From NCBI GenBank assembly GCA_023846275.1, contig JAIUJO010000148.1:812001-876000 (forward strand): a stretch of 64,000 nt of DNA, in the 5' to 3' direction. This DNA is from Vanilla planifolia. Lineage: Eukaryota > Streptophyta > Magnoliopsida > Asparagales > Orchidaceae. The notes below the pieces were generated by a model, which saw only the letters and a list, made by a program, of their open reading frames with translations, did not search any database and had not been told where the DNA came from. Each line of letters begins with the position of its first letter. The first letter of the stretch is position 1. Positions 36,055-45,600 of this stretch are shown one piece after another. The translations under genes were made by a program, and so were the position numbers.

Positions 36055-36059
36055 GTTTG
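36055..36059 (+). repeat. Left target-site duplication of the LTR insertion
   Basis: GTTTG directly precedes the TGTTATACCC start of the LTR. The right flank starts GTTTT, so four of five bases match, as expected for the 5-bp duplication made by most plant LTR elements after one later substitution. Confidence 0.65.
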
Positions 36060-36071
36060 TGTTATACCCGG
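36060..36071 (+). repeat. 5' terminal inverted repeat of the LTR
   Basis: TGTTATACCCGG. Its first ten bases pair with the reverse complement of the last ten bases of the element, with one mismatch. Such short TG...CA repeats are bound by integrase in the full-length element. Confidence 0.85.
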
Positions 36072-36239
36072 TAAAATATTATAGGTTTAATCTTCAATAA
36101 TTCAATTGTGGCTTGGATGATTTCAGATCGACAGTAGGATGAGCCAGGAGCTCAATTGGAGGCTATTGGAATTTCTGAAATTTTCTGAGGATTTTTCGGA
36201 GCACCGAGATTTTTTTTAAAAACCGGAATTTGGATTTTT

Positions 36240-36670
36240 TTTCTTTTACCGCGCGTGAACCGGACCGGAGCGGTTCAGCGAAGGCGGGGCGGTTCGCCGA
36301 GGTGCGTTTGCGCGTGCGTTTGGATAAGCCGCGGATAAGCAGATCGGACGGGCGAGATCAGCGGTGGAGATTAACCGGCTGATCGGGTGTTGAGCGGCGT
36401 TTTTGGAAGGTCAACCGGCGCTTAATGGGTCTTAACGGGTTATTACCGGTTTAAGCTGGGTATTTAACCTAAACTGTTCGGCTGTTAGGGTTTCGAACGG
36501 CGGCTAGAGGCGAAGTGTTCGCGGCGAACGGCGGTACTTTCCGGCAGCCTTCCAAGGGGCTTTTGGTAACCGGAGGTTCGCGGGACAGAGGCGAGCATTT
36601 TGGTACCGATTTCGTTCGGCGAGGAGCTGCGGTTGATCGCGTGCGAACTTCACCGTCGCCGGCGAGCAAA
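36240..36670 (+). other. CpG-rich part of the LTR
   Basis: Dense CpG (CCGCGCGTG, GGACCGGAGCGG, GGCGGGGCGG, TTGCGCGTGCG and more) in contrast to the nearly CpG-free satellite on both sides. Further CpG-rich patches occur at about 37010-37145 and 37230-37340. There is no coding pattern. The region could be part of U3 and a target for cytosine methylation; this is inference. Confidence 0.7.
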
Positions 36671-36940
36671 GGTAGGAAATTCAGATTAAATTAGTTATTT
36701 AGCAAATTAAAAATATGGATTATTTTGCAAATAGCTACTTGAGCATGTGGATAAGGGTTTTTGGAATTGATTAATGCAATTTATTGATTTTAGCATTTTA
36801 GGGTTTCTTTTTTTTTTATGAAGAAGAATATATATAAAATTTCCGCCGAATTGGAATTTCTGTGCATAGAAGCATGCCTTAGGTTTTGATATTATCATAT
36901 TGCCATTATTCAGGTTATCTGAATGATAGAATGATTTTAA

Positions 36941-36976
36941 TTTCATGAATTGGCATAGTTGGATCGGACAACACTT
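36941..36976 (+). repeat. Diverged direct repeat inside the LTR, copy 1
   Basis: TTTCATGAATTGGCATAGTT, then GGATCGGACAACAC. It resembles 37611-37645 (TTTCATGGATTGGCATATT, then GGACCGGACTAC), 670 bp downstream. It suggests that the LTR grew by internal duplication. Confidence 0.65.
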
Positions 36977-37610
36977 CGGCGAAAATTTTTGCATGGACGT
37001 TTAGCTTCGCGACTTGATTATATGGAATTTTTAGGCTAGTACGAGCTTTAGGCTAGCGTTCCCTTGCGTTCGGTCGCCGGAAATCGACCGGGAAAACGGA
37101 GACTTCCGGAAAGTCGAAGGTTAGAATTTCGCGGGCGACGGGCGAAGGAAGGGGATGAATTAGGGCTAATTAGGGATTAGTCTGATTATTAAGTGAATAA
37201 TTATTTTAATTATTAATATTTATATGTTAAGCGTCGGCCCGAATTCGGATTATTAACTTCGGCCGGTGGGGTTCTCGGCTCAGCGCGTAAGGGTTCCGAA
37301 CCGGCGACGAGAACCGGTTCAGGGGAAGTGCGGCGCGGATGAGAGAGAAGCGGAAGAAAAAAAATGGATAAAGGGCAGAAATTTATTTTGGAAATTAAAA
37401 TTTCCTGAAGTGAGGAAGAGGTGATTTTTGGAAATCACGTAGCCAAGTTGAAATTGACTGTTGGAAATTACCCATAAATTCAGTGCAGCTGGATTAGTTG
37501 GAAGGAAGTGTGACACTTGGGTGCTACCAGAATAGTCAGAATTTTGGTACAGTTTGTGTTGCTTGGATGGCAATGACATGGATTGAGTCAGTTTACTCAG
37601 TGTTGGCATA

Positions 37611-37645
37611 TTTCATGGATTGGCATATTGGACCGGACTACTATA
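37611..37645 (+). repeat. Diverged direct repeat inside the LTR, copy 2
   Basis: Partner of 36941-36976. The shared core is TTTCATG(A/G)ATTGGCATA followed by TTGGA(T/C)CGGAC. The flanking sequences do not match well, so either the duplication is short or the rest has diverged. Confidence 0.65.
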
Positions 37646-37871
37646 GGCCCTATATGATGTTTTAGGGTAGTTGTGGTAGGTAACTGTGCGGTACAGACTT
37701 AGCTTTCACAGTATACATGTGGACTAGTATGCACCTTGTTGTATCTGGACACATGTTGTCGAATATTGGAGTTAGAGTTTGGCAATGACTGTAGGGGCGT
37801 GAGCTTCTATGGAAATTGTTGGGAGAGGACTTCTTGGGATGGTGGCTGAGTCGATCTCTTCTGGTCCATGA

Positions 37872-37966
37872 GTGTAGGCCTGCGCGCCTGAGAGTGGCAG
37901 TGGCAGGGGTGACTTGCCATGGCTAGTCAAGTGTGTAGGCCTGCGTGCCTGAGGGTGGCAGGGGTG
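37872..37966 (+). repeat. Tandem repeat inside the LTR (GTGTAGGCCTGCG)
   Basis: GTGTAGGCCTGCGCGCCTGA at 37872 and GTGTAGGCCTGCGTGCCTGA at 37933 are each followed by G(A/G)GTGGCAG and GGGGTG. The period is about 61 bp. The differences are C/T changes, including at a CpG. Confidence 0.8.
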
Positions 37967-38050
37967 TCTCACGTTGGCTAGAGATCTATGTGACTGGTTC
38001 TGTCTATAGTCTCCAGAAGATTGATTGACGAGAGACGCTGCGGTGTCGGG

Positions 38051-38154
38051 TGCTAGGCGTTGTGATGCGTGCACAGAGATGGGCGTGTCCCGCTGGCATG
38101 CTTTGCCTAGGCGCCATGCATGCGCAGAGATGGGCGTGTCCCACTGGCATGCTG
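38051..38154 (+). repeat. 51-bp tandem duplication inside the LTR
   Basis: CAGAGATGGGCGTGTCCCGC at 38074 and CAGAGATGGGCGTGTCCCAC at 38125, with matching TGGCATGCT and upstream CTAGGCG...ATGC. It is the reason the only sizeable + strand open frame in the window (38050-38415) contains a repeated QRWACP motif. Confidence 0.85.
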
Positions 38155-38668
38155 CCTGGGAGCACAGAGGAGAGCTACTCTGGTGTGACTGGGGGTGACT
38201 GTGGTTGGTCAGAGTCTGGGACTGAGATTGCCTTTCCACCCTACATTGTTATGCTGTATTTCTATACTCTTACTATTATCCTTCTCTTGCATGAGAGTTT
38301 TTTTTTACTAGCTGTCTTTCCTACTAGGCGTAGCTCATTCCTTTATTATCTATATTTTTCCAGTGGCTCGGCAGACTTGACGCCACCCAGCTTTAGGTGG
38401 GATCGTGATCAGTAGGCTAGTGGAGGAGATCTGATCTGTGATTTTCTGAGACATTCTGGTTAGTTGATTGTTGCTGTTGGATGTATTCAGTGAGACTGTT
38501 ATTCTTATGTCTTGTATTATGTGAGGGTGATTCTGACTCATGTACTCGGATGGATGATGTGGTATTTGATGGACTGTGACTTTTCATATGAGTTACATTT
38601 TTATACACTATCTTATTTTCTATCTTGACGGTATGGTGTGTGGACCCCCATTTCATATCGGTGGATGT

Positions 38669-38680
38669 TATATATATATT
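38669..38680 (+). promoter_or_regulatory. Possible TATA element of the LTR
   Basis: TATATATATATT about 330 bp before the LTR end. If it is the U3 promoter, transcription would start near 38700 and leave about 300 bp for R and U5. A/T runs are common enough that this could be chance. Confidence 0.3.
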
Positions 38681-38970
38681 TTTTTGTTGATGGTGAGGTC
38701 ATTACATGACTATGGAACTTAACCTTGGGGGTTCAGACTTCTATTAGATCGGTTCTCCTACCGGTATGGGTTAGGAGTATTGGGTCTAGTAGGAGTAACA
38801 TTGCGCGAGTTCATCAGTTAATTCAGGAGTCATGAACCTGATTTGACGGTGTGCCCGGGAGATGGGATCCACATAGTTAAGGAAAGTAGGTGTGTAATGA
38901 TGTGTTATATCCTATGTTTTTCGTAGGCTACTCAGGTTGGTATGGGACGATCTGAGCTGTCTATATGTTC

Positions 38971-38997
38971 AAAAAAAAAAAAAAAAAAAAAAAAAAA
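38971..38997 (+). repeat. 27-nt poly(A) run near the LTR 3' end
   Basis: Twenty-seven consecutive A, 13 nt before the end of the LTR. It could be a length-variable homopolymer in U5. It is not a retroposon tail, because CTGGGGTGTAACA follows and completes the LTR terminus. Confidence 0.9.
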
Positions 38998-38998
38998 C

Positions 38999-39010
38999 TG
39001 GGGTGTAACA
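38999..39010 (+). repeat. 3' terminal inverted repeat of the LTR
   Basis: TGGGGTGTAACA. Its last ten bases pair with the start of the element with one mismatch and end in CA. Confidence 0.85.
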
Positions 39011-39015
39011 GTTTT
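39011..39015 (+). repeat. Right target-site duplication of the LTR insertion
   Basis: GTTTT, one base different from the left GTTTG. The satellite resumes at once with GCTAGGCTAG. Confidence 0.65.
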
Positions 39016-40002
39016 GCTAGGCTAGTCTAGGCTTGAGTAGAGTAGAGTATAGCTAGGTTACATTAGGCTAGGCTAGGTCACACTTGACTAGAGTAGAGAA
39101 GAGTAGAGTATAGTAGAGTAGAGCATAGTAGAATAGAGCAGAGTAGAGTAGAGAAGTGTAGAGTAGAGTAGAGCAGAGTATAGATGACAGAGCAGAGCAG
39201 AGCAATGTAAAGCAAAGTAGAGTAGTGCAGAGTAGAGCAAAGTTAGGCTAGGCTAGGCTAGAGTAGAGTAGAGTAGAACTAGGTTAGTAAGGCTAGACTA
39301 AGCTAGGGTAGAGTAGAGTATAGTAGAATAGAGTAGGGTTGAGTTGGATATGTAGAGTGGAGTAGATTAGAATAGAGCTAAGTCAGGCTAAGCTAGGCTA
39401 TGCTAGGTTAAGCTAGGCTAAAGTAGACTGTAGTAGAGTAGAGTGGAGTAGAGAAGAAGATATTACAGTAGAGCAGAGTAAAGTAGAGTTAAATTAGGCT
39501 AAGCTAGGTTAGTGTACAATAGAGTAGAGTAGAGAAGAGTAAAGCAAAGCAGAGTAGAGTTGGTAGAGTAGAACAGAGACAAGTAGAGTAGAGAGAAATT
39601 GAGCAGTGCATAGCAGAGCAAAGGTATGTTAGGCTAAGCTAGGCTAGGCTAGAGTAGAGTAGAGTAGAGCTAGGTTAGGCAAAGCTAGGCTAAGCTACAT
39701 TAGAATAAAGTAGAGTAGAATAGAGTTGAGTAGAGTAGAATATACTATAGTATAGTATAGTAGAGTAGATAAGAGCATGGTTAGGCTAGGAAAGGTTAGG
39801 TTGGAGTTGAGTAGAGGTGAGCAGAGTAGAGTAGTGTAGAGTGTAGTAGAGCACGATTAGGCCAGGTTCAGCTAGTGTAGAGAAGAGCAGAGTAGAGCAA
39901 AAAAGATTATAGTATAGTAGAGTAGAGCAGAGAAGAGAAGAATAGAACTTAGGTTACTAGAGTAGAGTAGAGTAGTGCTAGGTTGGGGTAAGCTAGGTTA
40001 GG

Positions 40003-40052
40003 TTGGCCTAGGCTAAGCTAGGTTAGATTGGCCTAGGATAAGCTATGTTAGA
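40003..40052 (+). repeat. 25-bp tandem duplication with a TTGGCCTAGG core
   Basis: TTGGCCTAGGCTAAGC at 40003 and TTGGCCTAGGATAAGC at 40028, each followed by TA(G/T)GTTAGA. Two substitutions separate the copies. Twenty-five bp is five pentamers, so phase is kept. Confidence 0.8.
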
Positions 40053-42655
40053 GTAAAGTTGAGTAAAATAGAATAGAGTAGAGTAAAGTAGAGTCAAATA
40101 GAGTAGGAGAGTAGTGTGTAGTATAATAGAGTAGAGTATAGTACAACTAGGTTAGGTTAATGTTAGACTAGGCTTCGTTAGGCAAGGCTAGTTTAGACTA
40201 AGGTAGAATAGAGTACAGTAGAGTTGAGTAAAGTAGAGTAGAGTATAGTAGAGTAGTAGAGTAAAGTAGAGTTGAGCTAATTTAGGCTAGGCTAGGCTAG
40301 AGTAGGGTAGAGTAAAGTAGAGTAGAGTAGAGTTGAGTAAAGCTCAGTTAGTCTAGGCTAAATTAAGTTAAGCTAGAGTAGAATAGAATAAAGTTAAGCA
40401 TAGCAAAGATGAGGAAAGCATAGTAGTGCATAGCAAAGTGGAGAAGTGTTAAGTAGAGTAGACCAAAGTAAAGAAGAGCAGAATAGAGCATAGAGGAGTA
40501 GGGTAAAGTAGAGAAAAGAAGAGTAGAGCAAGGTTAGGCTATGTTAGGCTAGCTAGGTTAGAGTAGAGTAGAGTAGTTTAGAGTAGAAAAGAGTAGAATA
40601 GAGTAGAGTTGAGTAGAGTAGAGTTGGGTATAGTAGAGCAGAGCTTGGTTAGGCTAGGCTAGGCGAGGCTAAGCAAGCTAGGTTAAGCTATGCCAGAGTA
40701 GAGTAGAGTAGAGTAAAGTAGAGCTAAGTTAGGCTATCCTAGGAGAGAGTAGAGTAGAGTAAAGCTAGTAGGCTAGGCTTGGTTAGATTAGAGCAGAGTA
40801 GAGTAAATTAAAGTAGAGTTGAATAGAGTAAAGTAGAAACAAGGTTAGGCTAGGTTAGGGTAGGTTAGTATAGGAAAGGCTAGGCTAGGGTAGGCAAGTT
40901 TACGCTAGGCAAGGCTAGAGGTCGGTAGAGTAGTGTTGTGTAGAATAGAGTAGAGAAGAGTAGAGTAGAGTAGAGTAAAGTAGAGCTAGGTTATGCTAGG
41001 GAAGGCTAGGTTAGAGTAGAGTAGAGTAAAGCTGAGTTGAGCTGAGTAAAGTAGGGCAGACTAACGTGGAGTAGTGTAGAGCAGAGCATAGTAGAGATGG
41101 GTAGAGTAGAGTGGAGCATAGGTTAGGCTAAGCTAGGCCAAGCTAGGTTAGAGTAGAGCAGGGTAGAGCTAGGTTTGGCTAAGTTAGGTTAGAGTAGAGC
41201 ATAATAGAGTAGAGTAGAGTAGAATAGAGTTAGGCTAAGTTAAGCTAAGCAATGTTAGGATAGGCTAGAGTAGAGTAGGGTAGAGTATATTAAAGCTAGG
41301 TTATGTTAGGCTAGGCTAGAGTACAATAGAGTAGAGTAGAGTAGAGTGGAGTAGAGTAGAGCAGAGAAGAGTAGAGCAAAGTATAGCAGAGCATAGCAGA
41401 GAAAAGTAAAGCAAGACAGAGCAAAAAAGACCAGAGTAGAGCAGACTAGAGCAAAGCATAGTAGAGATGAGCTAAGTTAACTTAGGCTAGGCTAGATTAC
41501 AACAGAGTAGAGTAGAGCAAAGCTAGTTTGGTTAGGTTAAGCTAGGCTAGGTTAAAGTAGGTTAGAGTAGAGCAGAGCAAAATAGAGTCGAGCAGAGTGG
41601 AGTAAAGTAGAGTAGAATAGAGTATAGTTTAGTATAGTAGAGTCTCGTAGTGTAGAGCTGGGTTAGGCGAGGTTTGGTTAGGCTAGGCTAGGCTATGATA
41701 GGTTAGAATAAACTAGAGTAGAGTAGAGTAGAATAAACTAGTATAGAGTAAGGTAGAATAGAATAGAGTTGAGGTAAGCTTAGTTAGGCTTGACTAGGTT
41801 TGGCTATGCTATGGTAGGGTAGAGTGCAATAGTGCAGAGCAGAGTAGAGCAGAGAAGAGCTGAGTAGAGTAGAGTAGAGCATAGTAAAGCAGAACAAGGT
41901 AGAGCAGAATAGAGCAGAGTAGAGCAGAGCTAGGTTAGGCGAAGCTAGGCTAGCCAAGGTTAGAATAGAATAAAGGAGAGAATTCTAGAGTAGAGTAAAG
42001 TATAGTAGAGTGTAATAGAATATAGTAGAGTAAAGTAGAGTTGAGCTAGGTTAGGCTAGGCTAGGTGAGAGTAGTTTAGAGTACAGTAATGTAGAGTAGT
42101 GAAGGGTAGACAAGATTATAGCAGAGAAGAGCTTGTTTAGGCAGGTTAGGCTCGAGTAGAGTTGTTTAAAGTAGAATAGAGCAAAGTAGAGCAGAGCTTA
42201 GTAGAGCATAACATAATAGAGTAGAGTAGAGTAGAGCAGAGAAGGGTAGAGTAGAGCATAACATAGTAGAGTAGAGTAGAGCAGAGTAGAGCTTGGTTAG
42301 GAAAGGCTAGAATAGGCAAGGCTTGGCTATAGTAGAATAGAGTAGAGTTGAGAAGAGTATAGTAGAGCTTGGTTAGGCAAGGCTAGCTATGTTAGAGTAG
42401 AGTAGAGTCGATTAGAGTAGGGAGGAGTAGAGTGGAGTAGAGTATAGTAGAGCCAGGTTAGGTTAGGTTAAGCAAGGGTAGGCCAGGTTAGGGCAGCCTA
42501 GGCAAGGTTAGGCTAGACTAGAGTAGAGTTTGGTTAGGCTAGGCTAGGCTACATTAGGCAATGTTAGAGTGGAGTAGAGCAGAGTAGAGTAGGGTAGAGT
42601 AGAGTAGAGTGAAGTAGAGTAGAGTAGGATATAGTAGACTAGAGTAGAGTAGAGT

Positions 42656-42673
42656 AGAGGAGAGGAGAGGAGA
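42656..42673 (+). repeat. Homopurine GGAGA tract
   Basis: An 18-nt run of A/G only, three to four GGAGA words in phase with the TAGAG array on its left. Confidence 0.75.
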
Positions 42674-45600
42674 TAATGGTAAAGCAATGTAGAATAGAGC
42701 AGAGCAAAAAAGAAGAGAAGAGTAATGCAGAGTAGGGCAGAGTGGTGTAGAGAAGAGTAGAGTAGAGCATAATAGAGTAGAGCTTGATTAGGCTAGGGTA
42801 GGGAAGGCTTAGCTAGGCTAGACTAGAGTAGAGTAGTGTAGAGTAGAGAAGAGCTGAGTAGAGTAGAGCTTGGTTAGGCTAGGCAAGGTTAAGGTAGGTT
42901 AGGTTAGGCAAGGGCAAGGCTAAGGTAGGCTAGGCTAGAGTGGAGTAGAGTAGAGCAGAGCAGAGTAGAGTAGAGTAGAATAGAGTAGAGTAGGGCAAAG
43001 CTAGGTTAGGCTAGGCTAGGCTAGATTCTTGTATAGTAGAGTTGAGTAGAATAGTGTGGAGCAGAGTAGAGGAGAATTAGGAAGAGTAGAGTAGAGTAGA
43101 GCATAGTAGAATAAAGCAGAGCAGACAAGAGTATTGCTAGGTTAGGCTAGGCTCGATTAGAGTGGAGTAGAGTATAGTAGAGTAGAGTAGAGTGTAGTAT
43201 CTTAGAGAATAGTAGAGATAGGTTAGGCTAGGTTAGGCTAGAGTAGACTAGAGTAGAGTAGATTAGAGTAGAGCTCAATTTGGCTAGGCTAGGCTAGGTT
43301 AGGCTAGTGCATAGTAGAGTGGAGTCTAGTAGAGTAAAGTAGAGTAGAGTCGAGCTAGGTTAGGATGGGCAAGGATAGGCTAGGTCAGGCTAAGTTAGGC
43401 TAAGTTAGGCTAGAGTAGAGTAGAGTAGAGATAGGTTAGGCTAAGCTAGAGTACAATTGAGTAGAGGTTAGTATAGAAGAGTAAAGTAAAGAAGAGAAGA
43501 GTAGAGAGAAGTAGAGCAAAGTAGAGTAGAGCAAAGTAAAGCTAGGTTTGGCTAAGCTAGGCTAGGCTTGAGTAAAATAGAGTAGATTAGAGCTAGGTTA
43601 GGCTAGGATTTGCTAAGCAATGTTAGAGGAAAGTATTGTATAGTAGAGTAGAGTAGAGAAAAGTTGAGTAAAGCTAGGTTAGGCTAGGCTAGAGTAGAGT
43701 AGAGTAGAGCATAGTTAGGCTAGGTTAACCTAGGTTTAACTAGAGCATAGAAGAGCAAAGCTGAGTAGAGTAGAGCAGAGGAAAGAAGCACATAATATAG
43801 CAGAGCAAAATAGAGAAGAGTAGAGCAGAGTAAAGAAGGGAAAAGTAGAGTAGAGTAGAGTAGAGTAGAATAGAGCTAGGATAGGCTAAGCTAGACTAGG
43901 CTTAGCTAGGTTAGAGGAGGGTAGAGTAGAGTAGACTATATGTGAGTAAAATTGAGTAGAGAAGAGCAAGGTTAGGCTAGGCTAGATAAAGATAGGCTAT
44001 GCTAGGATAGGATTGGCTACAGTAGGGTAGAGTAGAGTAGAGTAGAGTAGAGTTAGGATAGGTTAGGTTGGGCTAGGCTTTGTTAGACTACAGTAGAGAA
44101 GGGTAGAGTAGAGAAAAGTAGAGCAAAGTAGAGTGGGTAGAGCAGAGCAGAGCATAGTAGAGTAGAGAAGAGCAAAGTAGAGAAAAGTAGAGCAGAGCAA
44201 CTTGGAGCAGAGCTGAGCTGAGTAGCATAGAGCAAAGCAGTGTAGAGCAGAGATAAGTTAGGCTTGTTTATGCTAAGCCAGGCGTGGCTATAGTAGAGTT
44301 GAGTAGAGTAGAGTAATTTAGAGGTAGGTTAGGCTCTGTTAGGCTAGGTTAGGTTAGAGTGGAGTAGAGTAGTGCAAGGTTAGGCTACGCTAAGCTAGGA
44401 TAGGCTTTGTTAGGCAAGGCTAGGTTAGAGTAGAGAAGAGTAGAGTAGAGTAGAGCAGAGTATAGTAGAGCTAGGCTAGGCTAGGCTAGAGTAGAGTAGA
44501 GTAGAGTAGGGTAGAGTGGAGTAAAGCTAGGTTAGGCTAGGCTAAGTTAGAGTAGAGTAGAGTAGAATATAATAGATTTTAGTATAATAGAGTAGAGTTG
44601 AGTAAAGTCGAGTAGTGCTAAGTTAGGTTAGGAATGGTTAGGCAAGAGTGGGCTCAGCTAGGCGAGGCATGGCTAGAGTATAGTAGAGTAGAGTCGGGTA
44701 GAGTAGAGCTCGGTTAGGCAAGGCTAGACTTCGCTTAGCTAAACAAGGCTAGAGTAAAGTAGAGTTGAATATAGTAGAGTAGAGTGGAGTAGTGTTTAGG
44801 AGAGGAGAGCAGAATTGAGCAAAGTAGAGCAAAGTAGAGCAAAGCAAAGTAGAGTAGAGCAGAGAAGAGCATAGTTGAATAGAGTAGAGAAGAGTAGATT
44901 AGAGAAGAGTAGAGCAGAGCAGAGCAGAACAAAGTAGAGAAGAGTAGAGCAGAGTAAAGCAGAGCAGTATAGAGTAGAGCTAGGTGAAGCAAAGCTAAGC
45001 TAGTCTAGTTTAGAGTAGAGCAAATTAGAATAGAGTGGAGTAGTGTAAAGTAGGGTTATGTAGAGTAGAATAGGGTAGAATAGAGTAAAATAGAGTAGAG
45101 CTAGTTTAGGCAAGGCTAGGTAGGCTAAGCTAGGCTAGGATTGCTTAGGCTAGGCAAGAGTAGAGTAGAGTATATTAGAGTTAATGTAGGCTAGTCTAAG
45201 CAAGAGTATAATAAAGCCAAGCAGAGTAAAGTAAAGTAGAGAAGAGAAGAGCAGAGCAGAGTGGAGCATAACAGAGTAGAGTAGAGCTAGCTTAGGCATG
45301 GCTAGGCTAGCTAGAGTGGAGTAGAGTAAAGTAAAGTAAAGTAGAGTTAGGTTAGGCTAGGCTATGTTAAAATAGAGTTGGGTAGAATATAATAAATGAG
45401 AGTAGAGTTGAGTAAAGTAAAGTAAAGTGGAGAAGAGCAAGGCTAGGCTAGAGAAGTATAGAGTAGAGTAGAGTAGAGTAGGGCTACATTAGGCTTGGCG
45501 ATGCTAGGCTTGGCTAGAGTAAAGTAGAGTAGAGCAGAGCAAAGTAGAGCAGAGTAAAGCAAAGCTGAGTAGAGTAGAGCATAGTAGAGCAGAGCAAAGC

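Larger units (their letters stand above)
1..36059 (+). repeat. Left part of compound 5-bp-period satellite (TAGAG / TAGGC)
   Basis: Essentially every line is built of 5-bp words. A blocks are runs of TAGAG with variants GAGCA, GAGAA, AAGTA and GAGTT. B blocks are short runs of the type CTAGGTTAGGCTAGGCTAGG, usually entered through GAGCTAGGTTAGG and left through GGCTAGAGTAGAG. B blocks of roughly 15-60 bp recur at irregular intervals of tens to a few hundred bases. The orientation is constant, so the + strand is rich in A and G and poor in C; the first 60 bases count A19 G20 T13 C8. CpG is sparse because neither pentamer contains one. No frame is coding: the + strand has TAG in every frame every 15 nt. 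The minus-strand frames encode only Leu/Tyr/Ser/Thr-rich repeats and stop in B blocks. Nothing that looks like a gene or RNA interrupts the stretch. The class (simple satellite) is clear, but the name and chromosomal location are unknown. The array continues beyond the left window edge. Confidence 0.95.
36060..39010 (+). mobile_element. Solo LTR, probably Ty3/gypsy chromovirus-like
   Basis: The sequence changes abruptly from pentamer satellite to complex DNA at 36060 and back at 39010. The ends are TGTTATACCC and GGGTGTAACA, a 10-bp terminal inverted repeat with one mismatch that starts TG and ends CA. They are flanked by GTTTG/GTTTT. The outer flanks fit together as one interrupted B block (ACTAGGTTT...TTGCTAGGC). 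No gag, protease, reverse transcriptase or integrase reading frame, primer-binding site or polypurine tract is inside, and no second LTR copy follows. A solo LTR left by recombination between two LTRs is therefore the best reading. Its length of 2951 bp and the ACACCC-like termini fit plant chromoviruses such as Tekay, but that clade call is an inference. The orientation (+) is taken from the TATA-like site and the poly(A) run near the 3' end. The small open frames inside are not credible genes. Confidence 0.85.

Noticed and set aside
6710..36059. Many 60-164 codon minus-strand open frames rich in Leu, Ser, Tyr and Thr in the left array
   Set aside because: They follow from the complement of TAGAG having no stop in any frame. 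They begin at chance ATG in array variants and end at CCTAG words. There is no domain and no non-repeat sequence.
38050..38415. A 121-codon + strand open frame inside the LTR
   Set aside because: Its first half is the translation of the 51-bp tandem duplication, and the rest is low-information and T-rich. It has no recognisable domain and sits wholly in LTR sequence.
36469..38656. Minus-strand open frames in the LTR (36469-36669, 36707-36994, 37319-37609, 37772-38239, 38350-38541, 38417-38656)
   Set aside because: None resembles gag, pol or a host protein. They run antisense to the inferred LTR orientation and overlap each other.
38971..39010. Poly(A) tail of a LINE, SINE or processed pseudogene
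   Set aside because: The A-run is followed by CTGGGGTGTAACA, which completes the LTR inverted terminus. The flanking duplication sits outside that terminus and not after the A-run.
36060..39010. A complete non-autonomous LTR element with short LTRs, instead of a solo LTR
   Set aside because: I found no second copy of the TGTTATACCC end or of any terminal block inside, and no primer-binding or polypurine site. A search for internal LTR copies by alignment would settle it.
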